A DNA stretch of 64,000 nucleotides, taken from positions 558,001 through 622,000 of the forward strand of contig NZ_RQHW01000047.1 of assembly GCF_004770995.1 (NCBI RefSeq), given 5' to 3'. Positions 16,636 to 26,723 of this stretch are shown here, in pieces (position 1 is the first letter of the stretch; each line of letters starts with the position of its first letter). The translations under genes were made by a program, and so were the position numbers. A model generated the notes under the pieces. The model searched no databases. It was not told the DNA's origin and saw only the letters and a list, made by a program, of their open reading frames with translations. Origin of the DNA: Leptospira idonii. Lineage in GTDB: Bacteria > Spirochaetota > Leptospiria > Leptospirales > Leptospiraceae.

Positions 16636-18447
16636 ATGGCAAAAACACTCTCTCCTGCAAAAAAGAAAACTCCTTCGATCCCTTCCGTTTTCGGAAAACA
16701 TCCCGTTTCCCTATCCTTTACGGAAGAAATGAAAGGAAATGTTCATTTCTCTCAAAAAGAAAGTTTTGAGGAATCTTACGAGCTGGGCAAAGAAGAAAAC
16801 AATTATCTGATGTTTCACCTAACGATTAAAATTCCGGACACTGAGTTTTTTGTGTACGATCCTCAGGAAACGGGAGAAGCTGCAGGATGGGTCGAATCAG
16901 ACGCATTAGGTGGAAAGTTCCCGGTAGTAAAAGGTGTTTTCAATTGTTTCACCGATTTCGGAGATCCGGATCAAAATCAAAAACACATGAAATACCGTCT
17001 TTTCATCGAAAATGCAAGCGGCAAAAAATTGACATTGAGCGGATTCAAAGCGGTAAAAAACGACGGGATCCTGCGAATTTGGACGGATACTTCCACTCTT
17101 TACACAACCATTTACGACGGTTTTGTGGAGGAAAAAGAAGAGAAAAAAGCTGTCATAGTTGCCAAGGGAATTCTTAGAATCCTAGAGAAAGATTTTCTCA
17201 AACAGATGACAACGTTCCAATCGAACGGTCGCAATTTTTCGGAACGAAAAGATGCAATGCTCAGGTTCGGAGAATTGTTTTTAGGAAATCTTTGGGATGT
17301 ATATGGGCCACATCTGAGAAGTTCAGAACCGGAACTTTGGAAAGAAAGAGACATCGCTCTTTATACTTTGGAAGGAGTAAAACATTCCCAAATCACTACT
17401 TATCCTTTCGTTACGGAAGATAAAATCTCTCTCAGCCTCATCCGTTTCCTGAAAAAGGAAACAAAAGATGTGGTTGTCTTGATGCACGGACTCACCACTT
17501 CCACGGATATGTACATCATGCCGGAACATAAAAACCTGGTCACCTATCTGCATGAAAGCGGATATACGGATGTATGGAGTTTCGACTGGAGAGGAAGTTT
17601 CAGACACCCCTATAATTTATTTCCTCATCGTTACAACTTGGATGATATCGCTCTTTACGATGTTCCCAAGGCATTGGAGGAAGTCAGAAAGGTTGTAGGA
17701 AAAGACAAAAGAATCCACTTCGTAGTACATTGCGTAGGCTCCATCAGCTTTTTTATGAGTTTGTTTGCCAAAAAGATCACAGGCATTACGAGCGTAGTAT
17801 CCAACAGTGTTTCTTTAACACCTAACGTAGCTACCTGGTCTAAGATCAAACTTTGGTTCGCTCCTTTTCTGATCGAAAATGTGCTTCGTTATCCGAATGT
17901 AAACCCTCGCTGGCAATACCTTCCCGGAATCGCACAAGGGAAATTACTTTCCAAAGTGGTGGATTTATTCCATCCGGAATGCAACAACCCTGCTTGTCAT
18001 ATGCTGAGCCTTATGTGGGGAACCGGTTGGCCCGCTTGTTACGAACATAAAAATCTTTCCGAAATCACTCATAGAAGATTGGGAGATCTATTCGGAGCGA
18101 CTTCCTTACATTACTATAGGCATATTCGCAAAGCGGTTTCTAAAAAATCTATGGTGAAATACGAAGTGAAGGATGAAAAATACAATTCCCTTCCGAACCA
18201 ATATTTGGAATACGCATCGGAAATCCAAACTCCTATCCTATTTCTAACGGGAGATAAAAACAAAATTTTCGGAAATTCGAACATCACAACATTCGAAACT
18301 TTGAACCGACTGAATCCTGGGAATAAAAACGAACTTTTTATCGCAAAAGGATACGGCCACCAAGATACATTGATGGGAAAACAAAGTGATAAGGATGTAT
18401 TTCCTGAAATCGTAAAGTTTTTGAAAAAATACAGTCAGGGGAAATAG
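16636..18447 (+). CDS. Alpha/beta-hydrolase with Cys nucleophile, partner of the GMC enzyme
   Basis: A 603-residue protein. The N-terminal part (about 1-230) resembles the lipid-handling region found with GMC/cholesterol-oxidase-like proteins, and the C-terminal part is an alpha/beta-hydrolase. The oxyanion segment is VVLMHGLTTS. The nucleophile elbow is VVHCVGS with Cys366 in place of the usual Ser, the acid is probably in LTGDKNKIF, and the His in KGYGHQD. A Cys-Asp-His triad recalls PHA synthases. The start ATG at 16636 is 8 bp after the GMC stop; the longer open frame upstream is only overlap with that gene. Confidence 0.82.
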   Translation: MAKTLSPAKKKTPSIPSVFGKHPVSLSFTEEMKGNVHFSQKESFEESYELGKEENNYLMFHLTIKIPDTEFFVYDPQETGEAAGWVESDALGGKFPVVKGVFNCFTDFGDPDQNQKHMKYRLFIENASGKKLTLSGFKAVKNDGILRIWTDTSTLYTTIYDGFVEEKEEKKAVIVAKGILRILEKDFLKQMTTFQSNGRNFSERKDAMLRFGELFLGNLWDVYGPHLRSSEPELWKERDIALYTLEGVKHSQITTYPFVTEDKISLSLIRFLKKETKDVVVLMHGLTTSTDMYIMPEHKNLVTYLHESGYTDVWSFDWRGSFRHPYNLFPHRYNLDDIALYDVPKALEEVRKVVGKDKRIHFVVHCVGSISFFMSLFAKKITGITSVVSNSVSLTPNVATWSKIKLWFAPFLIENVLRYPNVNPRWQYLPGIAQGKLLSKVVDLFHPECNNPACHMLSLMWGTGWPACYEHKNLSEITHRRLGDLFGATSLHYYRHIRKAVSKKSMVKYEVKDEKYNSLPNQYLEYASEIQTPILFLTGDKNKIFGNSNITTFETLNRLNPGNKNELFIAKGYGHQDTLMGKQSDKDVFPEIVKFLKKYSQGK

Positions 18448-18458
18448 AAATTTCGATT

Positions 18459-18484
18459 CAGGTGCTGGAGTTCTTCAGCACCTG
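18459..18484. terminator. Hairpin between convergent genes
   Basis: A 9-bp perfect stem, CAGGTGCTG at 18459-18467 and CAGCACCTG at 18476-18484, with an 8-base loop. It sits 11 bp after the hydrolase stop and 12 bp before the stop of the minus-strand membrane-protein gene, so it can act for both. No long T-run follows. Confidence 0.65.
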
Positions 18485-18496
18485 TGTTTCGCAAGA

Positions 18497-19231
18497 TTAG
18501 GCGGTAGCAGCCTTCGCTTTTTTAGAAAAATAATACAACATCACTCCCGCAAATAACATATCCAAAAGTACAATCAGAACCATCGCCATTTCGGATCGAA
18601 TGAAAAATGTCATGGCTCCTTTGAGGAAAATGGGAATCGAAAACAAATGCAAAGATAGAATCACCCAGAAAAACTTTTTTCGATCTTTTGTGTCATCAAA
18701 ACGAAATTGTTTCAAAAATACCGCAAAACAAAGCAAAGAGAATACAACTTGAAAGGCCAGTCCCAAAAGAGGAGCAACAGTGCTCACCCCTAAACTAGGG
18801 TTTGTCGGATCTAAAGATAAAAAAGGACCTATCTTTTCCGCAGACTCAGATGGAAAGATCTGCAAATCGTGGTCGTGCACCAAATAATCCAAAAGAAAGT
18901 GACTGGAAACGACTAAGGCAAACCCTAAATATTCTTTCCATGTGACAAAACGAAATGCTTTGAACACTAAAAATAGGAAAATTCCTATGATCACCCCTCC
19001 TAACAAAGAATGGGAGTAAGGTTGGTTCAGAAGACGCATGTCTCCGATGTAAGCAAAAGGGAGATTTACTTTCATAAACTCAAGAGGAGGCTCTATGGAA
19101 AGTGGATTCCAATTCAAAATCACCCAAAACAGTTCCACAATCTCAGAACCGATTAGCAATTGCCAGATGGGGATGTTCTTAAATTTGGATTTGATCAAAA
19201 ACGCAGAAGATAAATGTCCGATTCCAGTCAT
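18497..19231 (-). CDS. Integral membrane protein, YdjM/DUF457-like metal-dependent hydrolase type
   Basis: A 244-residue protein with about six hydrophobic spans. The motifs GHLSSAF at the N-terminus, YSHSLLGG near residue 68, and SHFLLDYLVHDHDL near 110 carry conserved His/Asp residues like those of the YdjM/DUF457 membrane-bound hydrolase-like family. The biochemical role of that family is unclear. The gene converges with the hydrolase gene and diverges from the SDR gene. Confidence 0.6.
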   Translation of the reverse strand: MTGIGHLSSAFLIKSKFKNIPIWQLLIGSEIVELFWVILNWNPLSIEPPLEFMKVNLPFAYIGDMRLLNQPYSHSLLGGVIIGIFLFLVFKAFRFVTWKEYLGFALVVSSHFLLDYLVHDHDLQIFPSESAEKIGPFLSLDPTNPSLGVSTVAPLLGLAFQVVFSLLCFAVFLKQFRFDDTKDRKKFFWVILSLHLFSIPIFLKGAMTFFIRSEMAMVLIVLLDMLFAGVMLYYFSKKAKAATA

Positions 19232-19310
19232 GGTTCCATAAAAAACAAAATCATATTTTTTTTTGCAATATATAATTTACTTTCCGAACTGATTTATTGA
19301 AATTCAGACT

Positions 19311-20156
19311 ATGGACCACTTCTTAGTTACCGGTGTTAGCTCAGGGATCGGGGAAGCTCTGACAGAGAGTTTGATGGCAAAAGGAAGTTTCGTTTTCGGA
19401 AGCCTTCGTTCCAAGGAAAAAGGAAAAGAACTAACAGAAAAATTCGGAGCATCCTTTCACCCTCTTTACTTCGATGTCACTTCCGAAAAAGAAATCGCTT
19501 CCTCATTCGATGAGGTCCGGGAAAAATTGGGAGAACAGAATCTAAAAGGACTTATCAATAATGCGGGAACAGTGATCCCCGGTCCTCTTTTGGAAATGGA
19601 GTCCTCATCCTTTCGCAACCAATGGGAAGTGAACGTTCTGAACCCTTTTTTGATGATAAAAACATTTCACCCTCTTCTTTTGACACATAACAAATCTCAA
19701 TCGCCGGGAAGGATCATCAACATCAGTTCTTTAAGCGGAGTCAGAACCTTCCCTTATCTAGCGGCCTATTCCTCTTCCAAATTCGCATTGGAAGCATTGA
19801 ACGACGGATTCAGAAGAGAACTTTTTGGGGACGGAATCGATGTGATTTCCATTTTGCCGGGACCGATCAAAACCTCTCTGACGGACAAAATCAACGAAAG
19901 GTTAAAAACCAGTGCGGAAGATTCGAAATATAGGGAATCCATCCTCAAGTTCATCAGAATGAATGAAAAAAAAGCAAATTCAGGGGTTCCTTTGGATCTA
20001 GTGATTCAAACCATTCTAAAGGCTTTGTATTCCCCTCATCCAAAAGTTCGATATTATTTAAAAAGTAGTTTCATTACGGATACTCTTTTGGGAGAATATT
20101 TCCCTACCAGATGGTTTGATCGTATGATTGCAAAAACATTAGGCATAGTTACATAA
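19311..20156 (+). CDS. Short-chain dehydrogenase/reductase (SDR)
   Basis: A 281-residue NAD(P)-dependent oxidoreductase of the classical SDR type. The cofactor loop is GVSSGIGE at residues 8-15, the NNAG motif lies near residue 87, the catalytic Ser is in NISSLSG, and YSSSK supplies the Tyr and Lys, followed by PGPIKT. The substrate is unknown. The 7TMR-DISM cyclase gene starts 8 bp downstream, so they may be co-transcribed, though a functional link is not evident. Confidence 0.9.
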   Translation: MDHFLVTGVSSGIGEALTESLMAKGSFVFGSLRSKEKGKELTEKFGASFHPLYFDVTSEKEIASSFDEVREKLGEQNLKGLINNAGTVIPGPLLEMESSSFRNQWEVNVLNPFLMIKTFHPLLLTHNKSQSPGRIINISSLSGVRTFPYLAAYSSSKFALEALNDGFRRELFGDGIDVISILPGPIKTSLTDKINERLKTSAEDSKYRESILKFIRMNEKKANSGVPLDLVIQTILKALYSPHPKVRYYLKSSFITDTLLGEYFPTRWFDRMIAKTLGIVT

Positions 20157-20164
20157 GCCCGCCC

Positions 20165-22294
20165 ATGATAAAAACCAAGACCCACTTACTGCTCTTCCTT
20201 TTTTCTTTCTGTACGACCTTTTCCGTTTTCTCGGAAACAATTTCGAATCCCATCACAATCACTGATGAAAAAGAGACTTATGAAATCTCCCCTAACGTCT
20301 CCGTTTTCATCGACGAACAAAAAAAAATGGAGATAGGAGATATATTGGGACTGGAAGACAGCCGGTTTGTATTTCCTGAAAAACTCAATTTCGGAATTTC
20401 AGATTCTGCCTATTGGCTGAAAATTCCCGTTCAAAACAAGTCGGAAGGTTTTAAAAAATGGTATTTGGAAGTGGGTCATCCTGTTCTAGACAAACTGGAC
20501 TTATACATCCCCAAAAACCATTTTTATACTAAAAAAAGTTTAGGAGACAAGTTTCCTTTTTATGAAAGGGAAATCAACCATCGTAATTTCGTTTTCGATC
20601 TTTGGAACGAAAACAATCAGGGAAAAGAAGAAGATGTGTTGGTGTATTATCTGAGAATCGAATCGGAAAGCACAGTCAATCTTCCTTTGACCATACTCAG
20701 TGAAAAAGAATTCACGAATAGAAATTCCGCAGAACAATTCATATTCGGTCTTTATTACGGATTGATTTTGGTGATGGCGATCTATAATTTATTCTTATTT
20801 TTTACCATCCGAGACCTCAGTTATTTCTTTTACGTTTTTTATATACTCACCTTCGGTCTTCTGCAGATGAGTTTGAACGGGCTTGCTTTCCAATTCGTTT
20901 GGCCGGATTCTCCTTGGCTGGCAAGTTATGCCCCCACATTTCTTATCCCCCTTCTTCCCGTATGCGTCATTCTGTTCTCCAGATACTTTCTGTTAACGTT
21001 TGAATATGCTCCTTTTATCGACAAAGTTTTAAAAACCTCAGCATTCTTCGGAATCGTCCTCACTGTCATTTCCCTTTTCGTCAAAATCTCATCTATTTTA
21101 TGGGTTTTGGGAGTGTATGCGATGGTAAATGTTCCTTTGGTTTTGGGAATCGCCATCTATGTTTTGAAAAAAGGATACAAACCTGCCATTTATTATCTCA
21201 CGGCTTGGATGACCCTTCTGGCAGGAGGAGTTCTTTTCGGACTAAAATCTTTTGGCATTCTCCCCGCCGTTTTTGTAACCACCTACGGTCTGCAAATCGG
21301 TGTGGCGGTGGAAGTGGTTTTACTTTCCTTTGCTCTTGCTTCCAGGATCAATATGATCAAAAAAGAAAAGGAAGATGCGCAAGCCAAAACCTTGGAGATG
21401 CAGAAGATACTCACAGAGTCTTACGCTCGTTTTGTGCCAAGGGACTTTTTGGCGAATTTGGGAAAAGAATCCATCTTAGATGTACGATTGGGAGACCAAA
21501 TCCAAAAAGAGATGGCTGTTTTATTCTGCGACATCCGCTCCTTTACCACGTTATCCGAACAAATGACACCGGAACAAAATTTCAATTTCATCAATTCGTA
21601 TCTGAGCAGAATGAGTCCCATCATCCAAAGACACAACGGTTTCATAGATAAGTTCATCGGGGATGCGATTATGGCTTTATTCCAAAGAAACGCGTTGGAT
21701 GCTGTTGCAGCAGGAGTGGAAATGCAATTGTATCTGAAAGAATACAATCAATACAGATCCACCCGCAATTACGATCCGATTCAGATCGGAATCGGGATCC
21801 ACTCAGGTTCGTTGATGTTGGGAACCATCGGAGCAGAAGAACGATTGGAAGGAACAGTGATTTCCGATACAGTGAATCTGGCCTCCCGCATTGAAAGTCT
21901 AACAAAAGTATATGGAGCAAGAATCGCTGTCAGCGACATCACTGTGGGAGAAATTCAGGAAAACCAGTTCCAATTTCGATTTTTGGACAGAGTCACTGTG
22001 AAAGGAAAACAAAAGCCTGTTTCCATTTATGAAATCATAGACGGAGACGAACCTCAGGAAAAAGACCTGAAACTGGAAACGAAAGAAAGTTATGAAAAAG
22101 GTGTCCATTCTTTCCACCAAAAGAATTTTGAAGAATCAAAGCTCCATTTTGATCAAGTAATTCGAACCAATCCGGAAGACAAAGCCACTCAGCTCTATTT
22201 AAAAAGACTGTACGCCGTTCTGAACCCTCTTGCTGTTGACAACAGAAGCGGCGCAGAACTACTACCTAATGATCCTTCTTCCTTTGGAAAATAA
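20165..22294 (+). CDS. 7TMR-DISM receptor with class III nucleotide cyclase and TPR-like tail
   Basis: A 709-residue signal transducer. After a signal peptide comes a 7TMR-DISM extracellular sensor (about 30-185, with YWLKIPVQN and WYLEVGHPVLD), then seven membrane spans (about 195-395), a short coiled coil, and a class III cyclase domain (about 440-620). The cyclase has LFCDIRSFT and FIGDAIMALF, supplying the two metal-binding Asp residues. The last about 60 residues look like a TPR pair. It is more likely an adenylate than a guanylate cyclase, but not proven. It is tandem with a paralogue 4 bp downstream. Confidence 0.9.
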   Translation: MIKTKTHLLLFLFSFCTTFSVFSETISNPITITDEKETYEISPNVSVFIDEQKKMEIGDILGLEDSRFVFPEKLNFGISDSAYWLKIPVQNKSEGFKKWYLEVGHPVLDKLDLYIPKNHFYTKKSLGDKFPFYEREINHRNFVFDLWNENNQGKEEDVLVYYLRIESESTVNLPLTILSEKEFTNRNSAEQFIFGLYYGLILVMAIYNLFLFFTIRDLSYFFYVFYILTFGLLQMSLNGLAFQFVWPDSPWLASYAPTFLIPLLPVCVILFSRYFLLTFEYAPFIDKVLKTSAFFGIVLTVISLFVKISSILWVLGVYAMVNVPLVLGIAIYVLKKGYKPAIYYLTAWMTLLAGGVLFGLKSFGILPAVFVTTYGLQIGVAVEVVLLSFALASRINMIKKEKEDAQAKTLEMQKILTESYARFVPRDFLANLGKESILDVRLGDQIQKEMAVLFCDIRSFTTLSEQMTPEQNFNFINSYLSRMSPIIQRHNGFIDKFIGDAIMALFQRNALDAVAAGVEMQLYLKEYNQYRSTRNYDPIQIGIGIHSGSLMLGTIGAEERLEGTVISDTVNLASRIESLTKVYGARIAVSDITVGEIQENQFQFRFLDRVTVKGKQKPVSIYEIIDGDEPQEKDLKLETKESYEKGVHSFHQKNFEESKLHFDQVIRTNPEDKATQLYLKRLYAVLNPLAVDNRSGAELLPNDPSSFGK

Positions 22295-22298
22295 AGAA

Positions 22299-24356
22299 AT
22301 GCCTTCTTTTTTCAGATCCAAATCCATCCTAACCTTTTTGTTTTTCCTCAATTTTGCTTCCCTATGGAGCCAAGAAACTTCCGATTTAAAATCAATTCTT
22401 CTCAAACCGACGGAAACGGAATACAAAATCGGTGGGAATGTTTCTATTTATGTGGATGCGGACAAATCCAAAACGATCGAGGAAATTTCCCTTCTGAAAG
22501 AATCCGATTTTGAAATCTATAAGGATCTGAATCTGGGTTTCTCTCAAAACGCCTATTGGATTCGAATCGTTCTCATGAACGAATCCGACCTAACTAAAAA
22601 ATGGTATTTGGAAGTAGGTCACCCTGTTTTGGATCATGTAGATCTTTACATTCCCAGAGCAAACGGAAGTTACTTGGTAAAAAAAGAAGGAGACTCCCAT
22701 CTTTTTCGGGAAAGGGCAATCAAATATAGAAATTTCGTATTCGATTTGGAAGCATCCTCCTTACCGAACCCGAAAGGGAAAAACGTCTATTTCCTAAGAG
22801 TAGAATCGGAAAGTACAGTTTCCGTCCCTCTTACCATCCTAAGCGAACTTTCTTTTACCAATCAAATCGTCTACGAACAGTTCGTCTTTGGAATTTATTA
22901 CGGATTGATTTTCGTAATGGTTCTCTATAATTTATTTCTATTCTTTGCAGTAAGAGATTTAAGTTATTTTTTCTATGTGATCTACATCGCCTGTTTCGGG
23001 CTTTTGCAGATGAGTTTGAACGGACTCGCATTCCAGTTTGTCTGGCCTGATTCGGTTTGGCTCGCCAGTTATGCTCCTACTTTTCTGATCCCGCTCCTTC
23101 CCATTACCGTACTTCTATTTACAAGATACTTTCTACTCACTTCTCAGAATTCCCCGATCATCGATAAGTTTTTAAAATTTTCCCTTATTTTGGGAAGCAT
23201 ACTTACTGTCGTTTCCTTATTCGTTAAAATCTCAACAATCATCTCCATACTTGCCATTTATGCAATGTTAAATGTTCCCATCGTCCTGGGAGCTGCGATG
23301 AATTCCCTTGCCAGCGGATACCGTCCTGCGATGTATTATTTGATCGCATGGCTGACTCTTCTTACAGGAGGAATCCTATATGGTCTCAAATCTTTCGGAC
23401 TATTGCCTGCTGTATTTATCACCAATTACGGACTTCAGATAGGAGCCGCCTTAGAGGTGATTCTGCTTTCCTTCGCACTTGCTTCCCGAATCAATACCAT
23501 CAAACAAGAGAAAGAAGAAGCCCAAGCGAAAGCCTTGGAAATGCAGACTCTACTTACAGATTCTTATAAATCGATCAATGTGAAATTGGAACAAATCGTT
23601 GAGGAAAGAACCAGAGACCTAAACGATTCATTGAAATTGATGAAAGCCGATTTAGCGATGGCTCAAAAACTCCAACAAAGGACCTTGCCTAAGCTGGATT
23701 TCGAAGCTAAAACACTCTCTATATTCACCTACTACCTTCCTATGGCGGAAATCGGAGGGGATTTTTACGATATACATGAGTTAGCTCCTGGGCATTTTCG
23801 ATTTTTCCTAGTCGATGCCACTGGGCACGGAGTCCAGGCGGCACTTCTGACTATGGCAATCAAGGCGGAGTATGAAAGTTTAAAAAACATCCGTTCCAAG
23901 CCTTCCCATATTTTGGAAATTCTAAACGATGAGTGCATCAGAAAGTACAGATCGATGAATATGATTTTTTCCGCTATTCTAGCGGATATTGATCTAAACG
24001 AAAAAACACTTTCCTTCTCATCTGCAGGCCATCCTCCTCAGATCATCCGCCAATCCTCTGTTACCTCTCCCTTGAAAGCCCAAGGAAGGATCATCGGTTT
24101 AAAAAAAGACGTATCCTACCAAGCGGTAGATGTTCCTATCTCTTCAGGAGATAGAATCTTTTTCTTTTCTGACGGAGTGTTCGAAGAATTCGATCAAAAT
24201 AGAAAGGAATTCGGAGAAGAAAGAGTGTTTTCCTGTTTAAGCAAAAATGATCCTATCGATCGAGTCGCAGAAGATTTGATTTCAGAAGTGAAACATTATG
24301 TAGGGCCGAGAGGTCTGCAGGATGATCTCACACTTCTTACCATCGAAGTGAACTAA
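22299..24356 (+). CDS. 7TMR-DISM receptor with SpoIIE/RsbU-type PP2C phosphatase
   Basis: A 685-residue receptor. The signal peptide, extracellular DISM sensor and seven membrane spans closely match the preceding cyclase gene; the segment from DLSYFFYV to WLASYAPTFLIPLLP is nearly identical. A coiled coil (KLEQIVEERTRDLNDS) joins it to a C-terminal PP2C phosphatase (about 460-685) with EIGGDFYDI, VDATGHGVQAALLTM and FFSDGVFEEFD. The start ATG at 22299 is 4 bp after the upstream stop; an earlier in-frame ATG at 22230 lies inside that gene. The two are an operon of duplicated sensors. Confidence 0.92.
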   Translation: MPSFFRSKSILTFLFFLNFASLWSQETSDLKSILLKPTETEYKIGGNVSIYVDADKSKTIEEISLLKESDFEIYKDLNLGFSQNAYWIRIVLMNESDLTKKWYLEVGHPVLDHVDLYIPRANGSYLVKKEGDSHLFRERAIKYRNFVFDLEASSLPNPKGKNVYFLRVESESTVSVPLTILSELSFTNQIVYEQFVFGIYYGLIFVMVLYNLFLFFAVRDLSYFFYVIYIACFGLLQMSLNGLAFQFVWPDSVWLASYAPTFLIPLLPITVLLFTRYFLLTSQNSPIIDKFLKFSLILGSILTVVSLFVKISTIISILAIYAMLNVPIVLGAAMNSLASGYRPAMYYLIAWLTLLTGGILYGLKSFGLLPAVFITNYGLQIGAALEVILLSFALASRINTIKQEKEEAQAKALEMQTLLTDSYKSINVKLEQIVEERTRDLNDSLKLMKADLAMAQKLQQRTLPKLDFEAKTLSIFTYYLPMAEIGGDFYDIHELAPGHFRFFLVDATGHGVQAALLTMAIKAEYESLKNIRSKPSHILEILNDECIRKYRSMNMIFSAILADIDLNEKTLSFSSAGHPPQIIRQSSVTSPLKAQGRIIGLKKDVSYQAVDVPISSGDRIFFFSDGVFEEFDQNRKEFGEERVFSCLSKNDPIDRVAEDLISEVKHYVGPRGLQDDLTLLTIEVN

Positions 24357-24431
24357 AATTAAGTAAATGATGCGAAAAGCCCCGCACTAATCCCTATCCG
24401 TAGCTCTCCCAATGATTTTCTCTCGTACATA

Positions 24432-24460
24432 AAAAAGGCGCTCTTTACGGCGCCTTTTTC
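24432..24460. terminator. Strong bidirectional intrinsic terminator
   Basis: A-run plus GGCGC at 24432-24441 pairs with GCGCC plus T-run at 24450-24459 around an 8-base loop, giving a U-tract on both strands. It ends the DISM operon (+) and typA (-), whose coding ends flank it. Confidence 0.9.
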
Positions 24461-24497
24461 TTAAATCATTTAAAAGTTAAAGATCTTTGAACAACTA

Positions 24498-26300
24498 TTA
24501 CTTGTTAGATCTCTTCCTCATGCTTGCATCCAACACTTTTTTACGAAGACGCAAGTTCTGAGGAGTCACTTCCAATAGTTCATCATCATCCAAAAACTCG
24601 ATGGATTGTTCCAAAGTGAGTTTTTTAGGAGGAGTGAGACGAATCGCATCGTCAGATCCGGAAGCACGAACGTTTGTGAGTTTTTTCTCTCTCACTGGGT
24701 TTACTTCCAAATCAGAATCACGACTGTTGATTCCTAAGATCATTCCAGGATATACGGAGATTTGCGGTTCGATGAAAAGATCCCCTCTTTCCTGAACTTT
24801 CCAAAGAGCGTAAGCAGTCGCTTCTCCTGAGTCCATAGAAATCAAAGCTCCGTTCTTTCTTCCAGGAATTTCACCTTTGTATTTGTCGAATTTAAGGAAG
24901 CGGCTGGACATTACTCCTTCCCCTCTTGTTTCAGAGATGAAATGACCTCTGAAACCGATGAGTCCTCTTGTAGGAATGATGTATTCCACACGAGTGATTC
25001 CGGAAGTATGAGCATCCATTCCTTGCATTTCCCCTTTACGGCGGTTGAGTTCTTGGATCACAGCACCGGAGTATTGGTCCGGTAAATCCATCACCAAAGT
25101 TTCGTAAGGTTCTGTTTTTTCTCCGTTTTCATCTTTTTTCAAAATTACTTCCGGTCTGGAAACTTGAAGTTCGTATCCTTCTCTTCTCATGGTTTCGATC
25201 AAGATGGATAAGTGGAGTTCTCCTCTTCCCAAAATTTTGAAACGATCTTTGTCTTCTGTTTCTTCCAAACGGAGAGCCACATTCGTTTCCAATTCTCTGT
25301 CCAATCTTTCACGCAAGTTTCTAGTAGTGACGAACTTACCTTCTTTTCCTGCGAATGGAGAGTTGTTTACCATAAAGAACATGGAAACGGTAGGTTCTTC
25401 CACTTGGATGGCAGGAAGAGGAAGAGGATTTCCTAAATCACAAACCGTATCTCCGATAAACACGTCAGGAATTCCCGCAAGAGCTACGATATCTCCGGAA
25501 GATGCTTCTTCGATTTCGTAACGAGTGAGTCCTTCGTAACCGTAAAGTTTGGTGATTTTATAATTAGCAGTAGTTCCGTTTGTTTTAGCGAGAGTGACAT
25601 CTCCCCCTTTACGGATTTTTCCGGCATACATCTTGCCGATGGCGATACGACCAACGTATTCATTGTAATCCAAAGCAGTTACCTGGAATTGAAGAGGTCT
25701 TGTGTCGTTGATTTCCACAGGAGGAACATGAGCCAAAACCTTATCCAAAAGAGGTTCAATGTTGGTTCCAGGAGCTTCAGAAAGCTCATTCACCGCCCAA
25801 CCTTGTTTTGCGGATGCGTAGATGATAGGAAAGTCCAACTGCTCTTCCGTAGCACCTAAGTCGGAAAATAAATCGAATACTTTATCTACAGCAAAACCCG
25901 GTCTGGCACCGTCTCTATCCACTTTATTCACTACCACAATCGGTTTGTGGCCTAACTGGAGGGATTTACCCAAAACGAAACGAGTTTGAGGCATAGGGCC
26001 GTCAAAAGCGTCGATCAGAAGAAGTGTACAGTCCGTCATGGACAGAACCCTTTCTACTTCCCCGCCGAAGTCGGCGTGGCCTGGAGTATCTACGATATTA
26101 ATTCTTGTGTTTTTATACTTTACAGAAGTGTTTTTTGCCAGGATTGTAATCCCTTTCTCCTGTTCCAAAGCGTTCGAGTCCATGATTCTTTCTCGATCTT
26201 CTTTGGCTGTGACCGCGCCTGTATGGCGTAAGATACAATCGGTAAGGGTGGTCTTCCCATGGTCTACGTGTGCGATAATTGCGATGTTCCGGATTTCCAT
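24498..26300 (-). CDS. typA: TypA/BipA ribosome-associated translational GTPase
   Basis: Ribosome-binding GTPase of the EF-G superfamily, involved in ribosome assembly and stress adaptation. The 600-residue protein has the P-loop [10 protein letters not shown]3 DTPGHADF, G4 [11 protein letters not shown], and the family-specific C-terminal domain with [10 protein letters not shown] and the [22 protein letters not shown] block. The ATG at 26300 gives the canonical [16 protein letters not shown]; a TTG at 26312 would add four residues. It diverges from rplU. Confidence 0.97.
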   Translation of the reverse strand: MEIRNIAIIAHVDHGKTTLTDCILRHTGAVTAKEDRERIMDSNALEQEKGITILAKNTSVKYKNTRINIVDTPGHADFGGEVERVLSMTDCTLLLIDAFDGPMPQTRFVLGKSLQLGHKPIVVVNKVDRDGARPGFAVDKVFDLFSDLGATEEQLDFPIIYASAKQGWAVNELSEAPGTNIEPLLDKVLAHVPPVEINDTRPLQFQVTALDYNEYVGRIAIGKMYAGKIRKGGDVTLAKTNGTTANYKITKLYGYEGLTRYEIEEASSGDIVALAGIPDVFIGDTVCDLGNPLPLPAIQVEEPTVSMFFMVNNSPFAGKEGKFVTTRNLRERLDRELETNVALRLEETEDKDRFKILGRGELHLSILIETMRREGYELQVSRPEVILKKDENGEKTEPYETLVMDLPDQYSGAVIQELNRRKGEMQGMDAHTSGITRVEYIIPTRGLIGFRGHFISETRGEGVMSSRFLKFDKYKGEIPGRKNGALISMDSGEATAYALWKVQERGDLFIEPQISVYPGMILGINSRDSDLEVNPVREKKLTNVRASGSDDAIRLTPPKKLTLEQSIEFLDDDELLEVTPQNLRLRKKVLDASMRKRSNK

Positions 26301-26414
26301 TATTTTTACCAAAAATTAAGAAAGCTCTTTCATGTCGATGTAGATTTATATTTGACAAGGTGGTAGACATAGAAATCCTGGTAAGAACCACTAGTTTGAG
26401 ATTAGGAAAGGTTT

Positions 26415-26723
26415 ATGTTCGCAATTATTGAACTCGGAGCAAAACAATTTAAGGTAGCTCCTGAACAAGTATTTACAGCTGATAAAACAGGAATTACTGT
26501 AGGAAATACATTGGATGCAAAGGTTCTTCTCCTTTCCGACAATAACAAAGTAAACATCGGAGCTCCTGCACTTGCCGGCGCAAAAGTTACTTTGAAAGTC
26601 CTAGAAGACTGCAAAGCAAATAAAATCCACGGTTTTAAATACAAAAAGCGTAAGAACTACAAAAAAGCTTGGGGACACAGACAACAACTCCAAAAGCTGC
26701 AAGTAGTTTCTATCAGCGGTTAA
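26415..26723 (+). CDS. rplU: Ribosomal protein bL21
   Basis: Large-subunit protein of 102 residues, typical length. It begins MFAIIELGAKQFKV and ends with the basic tail KYKKRKNYKKAWGHRQ. It heads the rplU-prp-rpmA-obg block. A TTGACA at 26352-26357 upstream could be a -35 element, but no clear -10 follows. AGGAAAGG precedes the ATG. Confidence 0.97.
   Translation: MFAIIELGAKQFKVAPEQVFTADKTGITVGNTLDAKVLLLSDNNKVNIGAPALAGAKVTLKVLEDCKANKIHGFKYKKRKNYKKAWGHRQQLQKLQVVSISG

Noticed and set aside
26352..26380. TTGACA as the rplU promoter
   Set aside because: No acceptable -10 element at 16-18 bases, so only a possible -35 can be noted.
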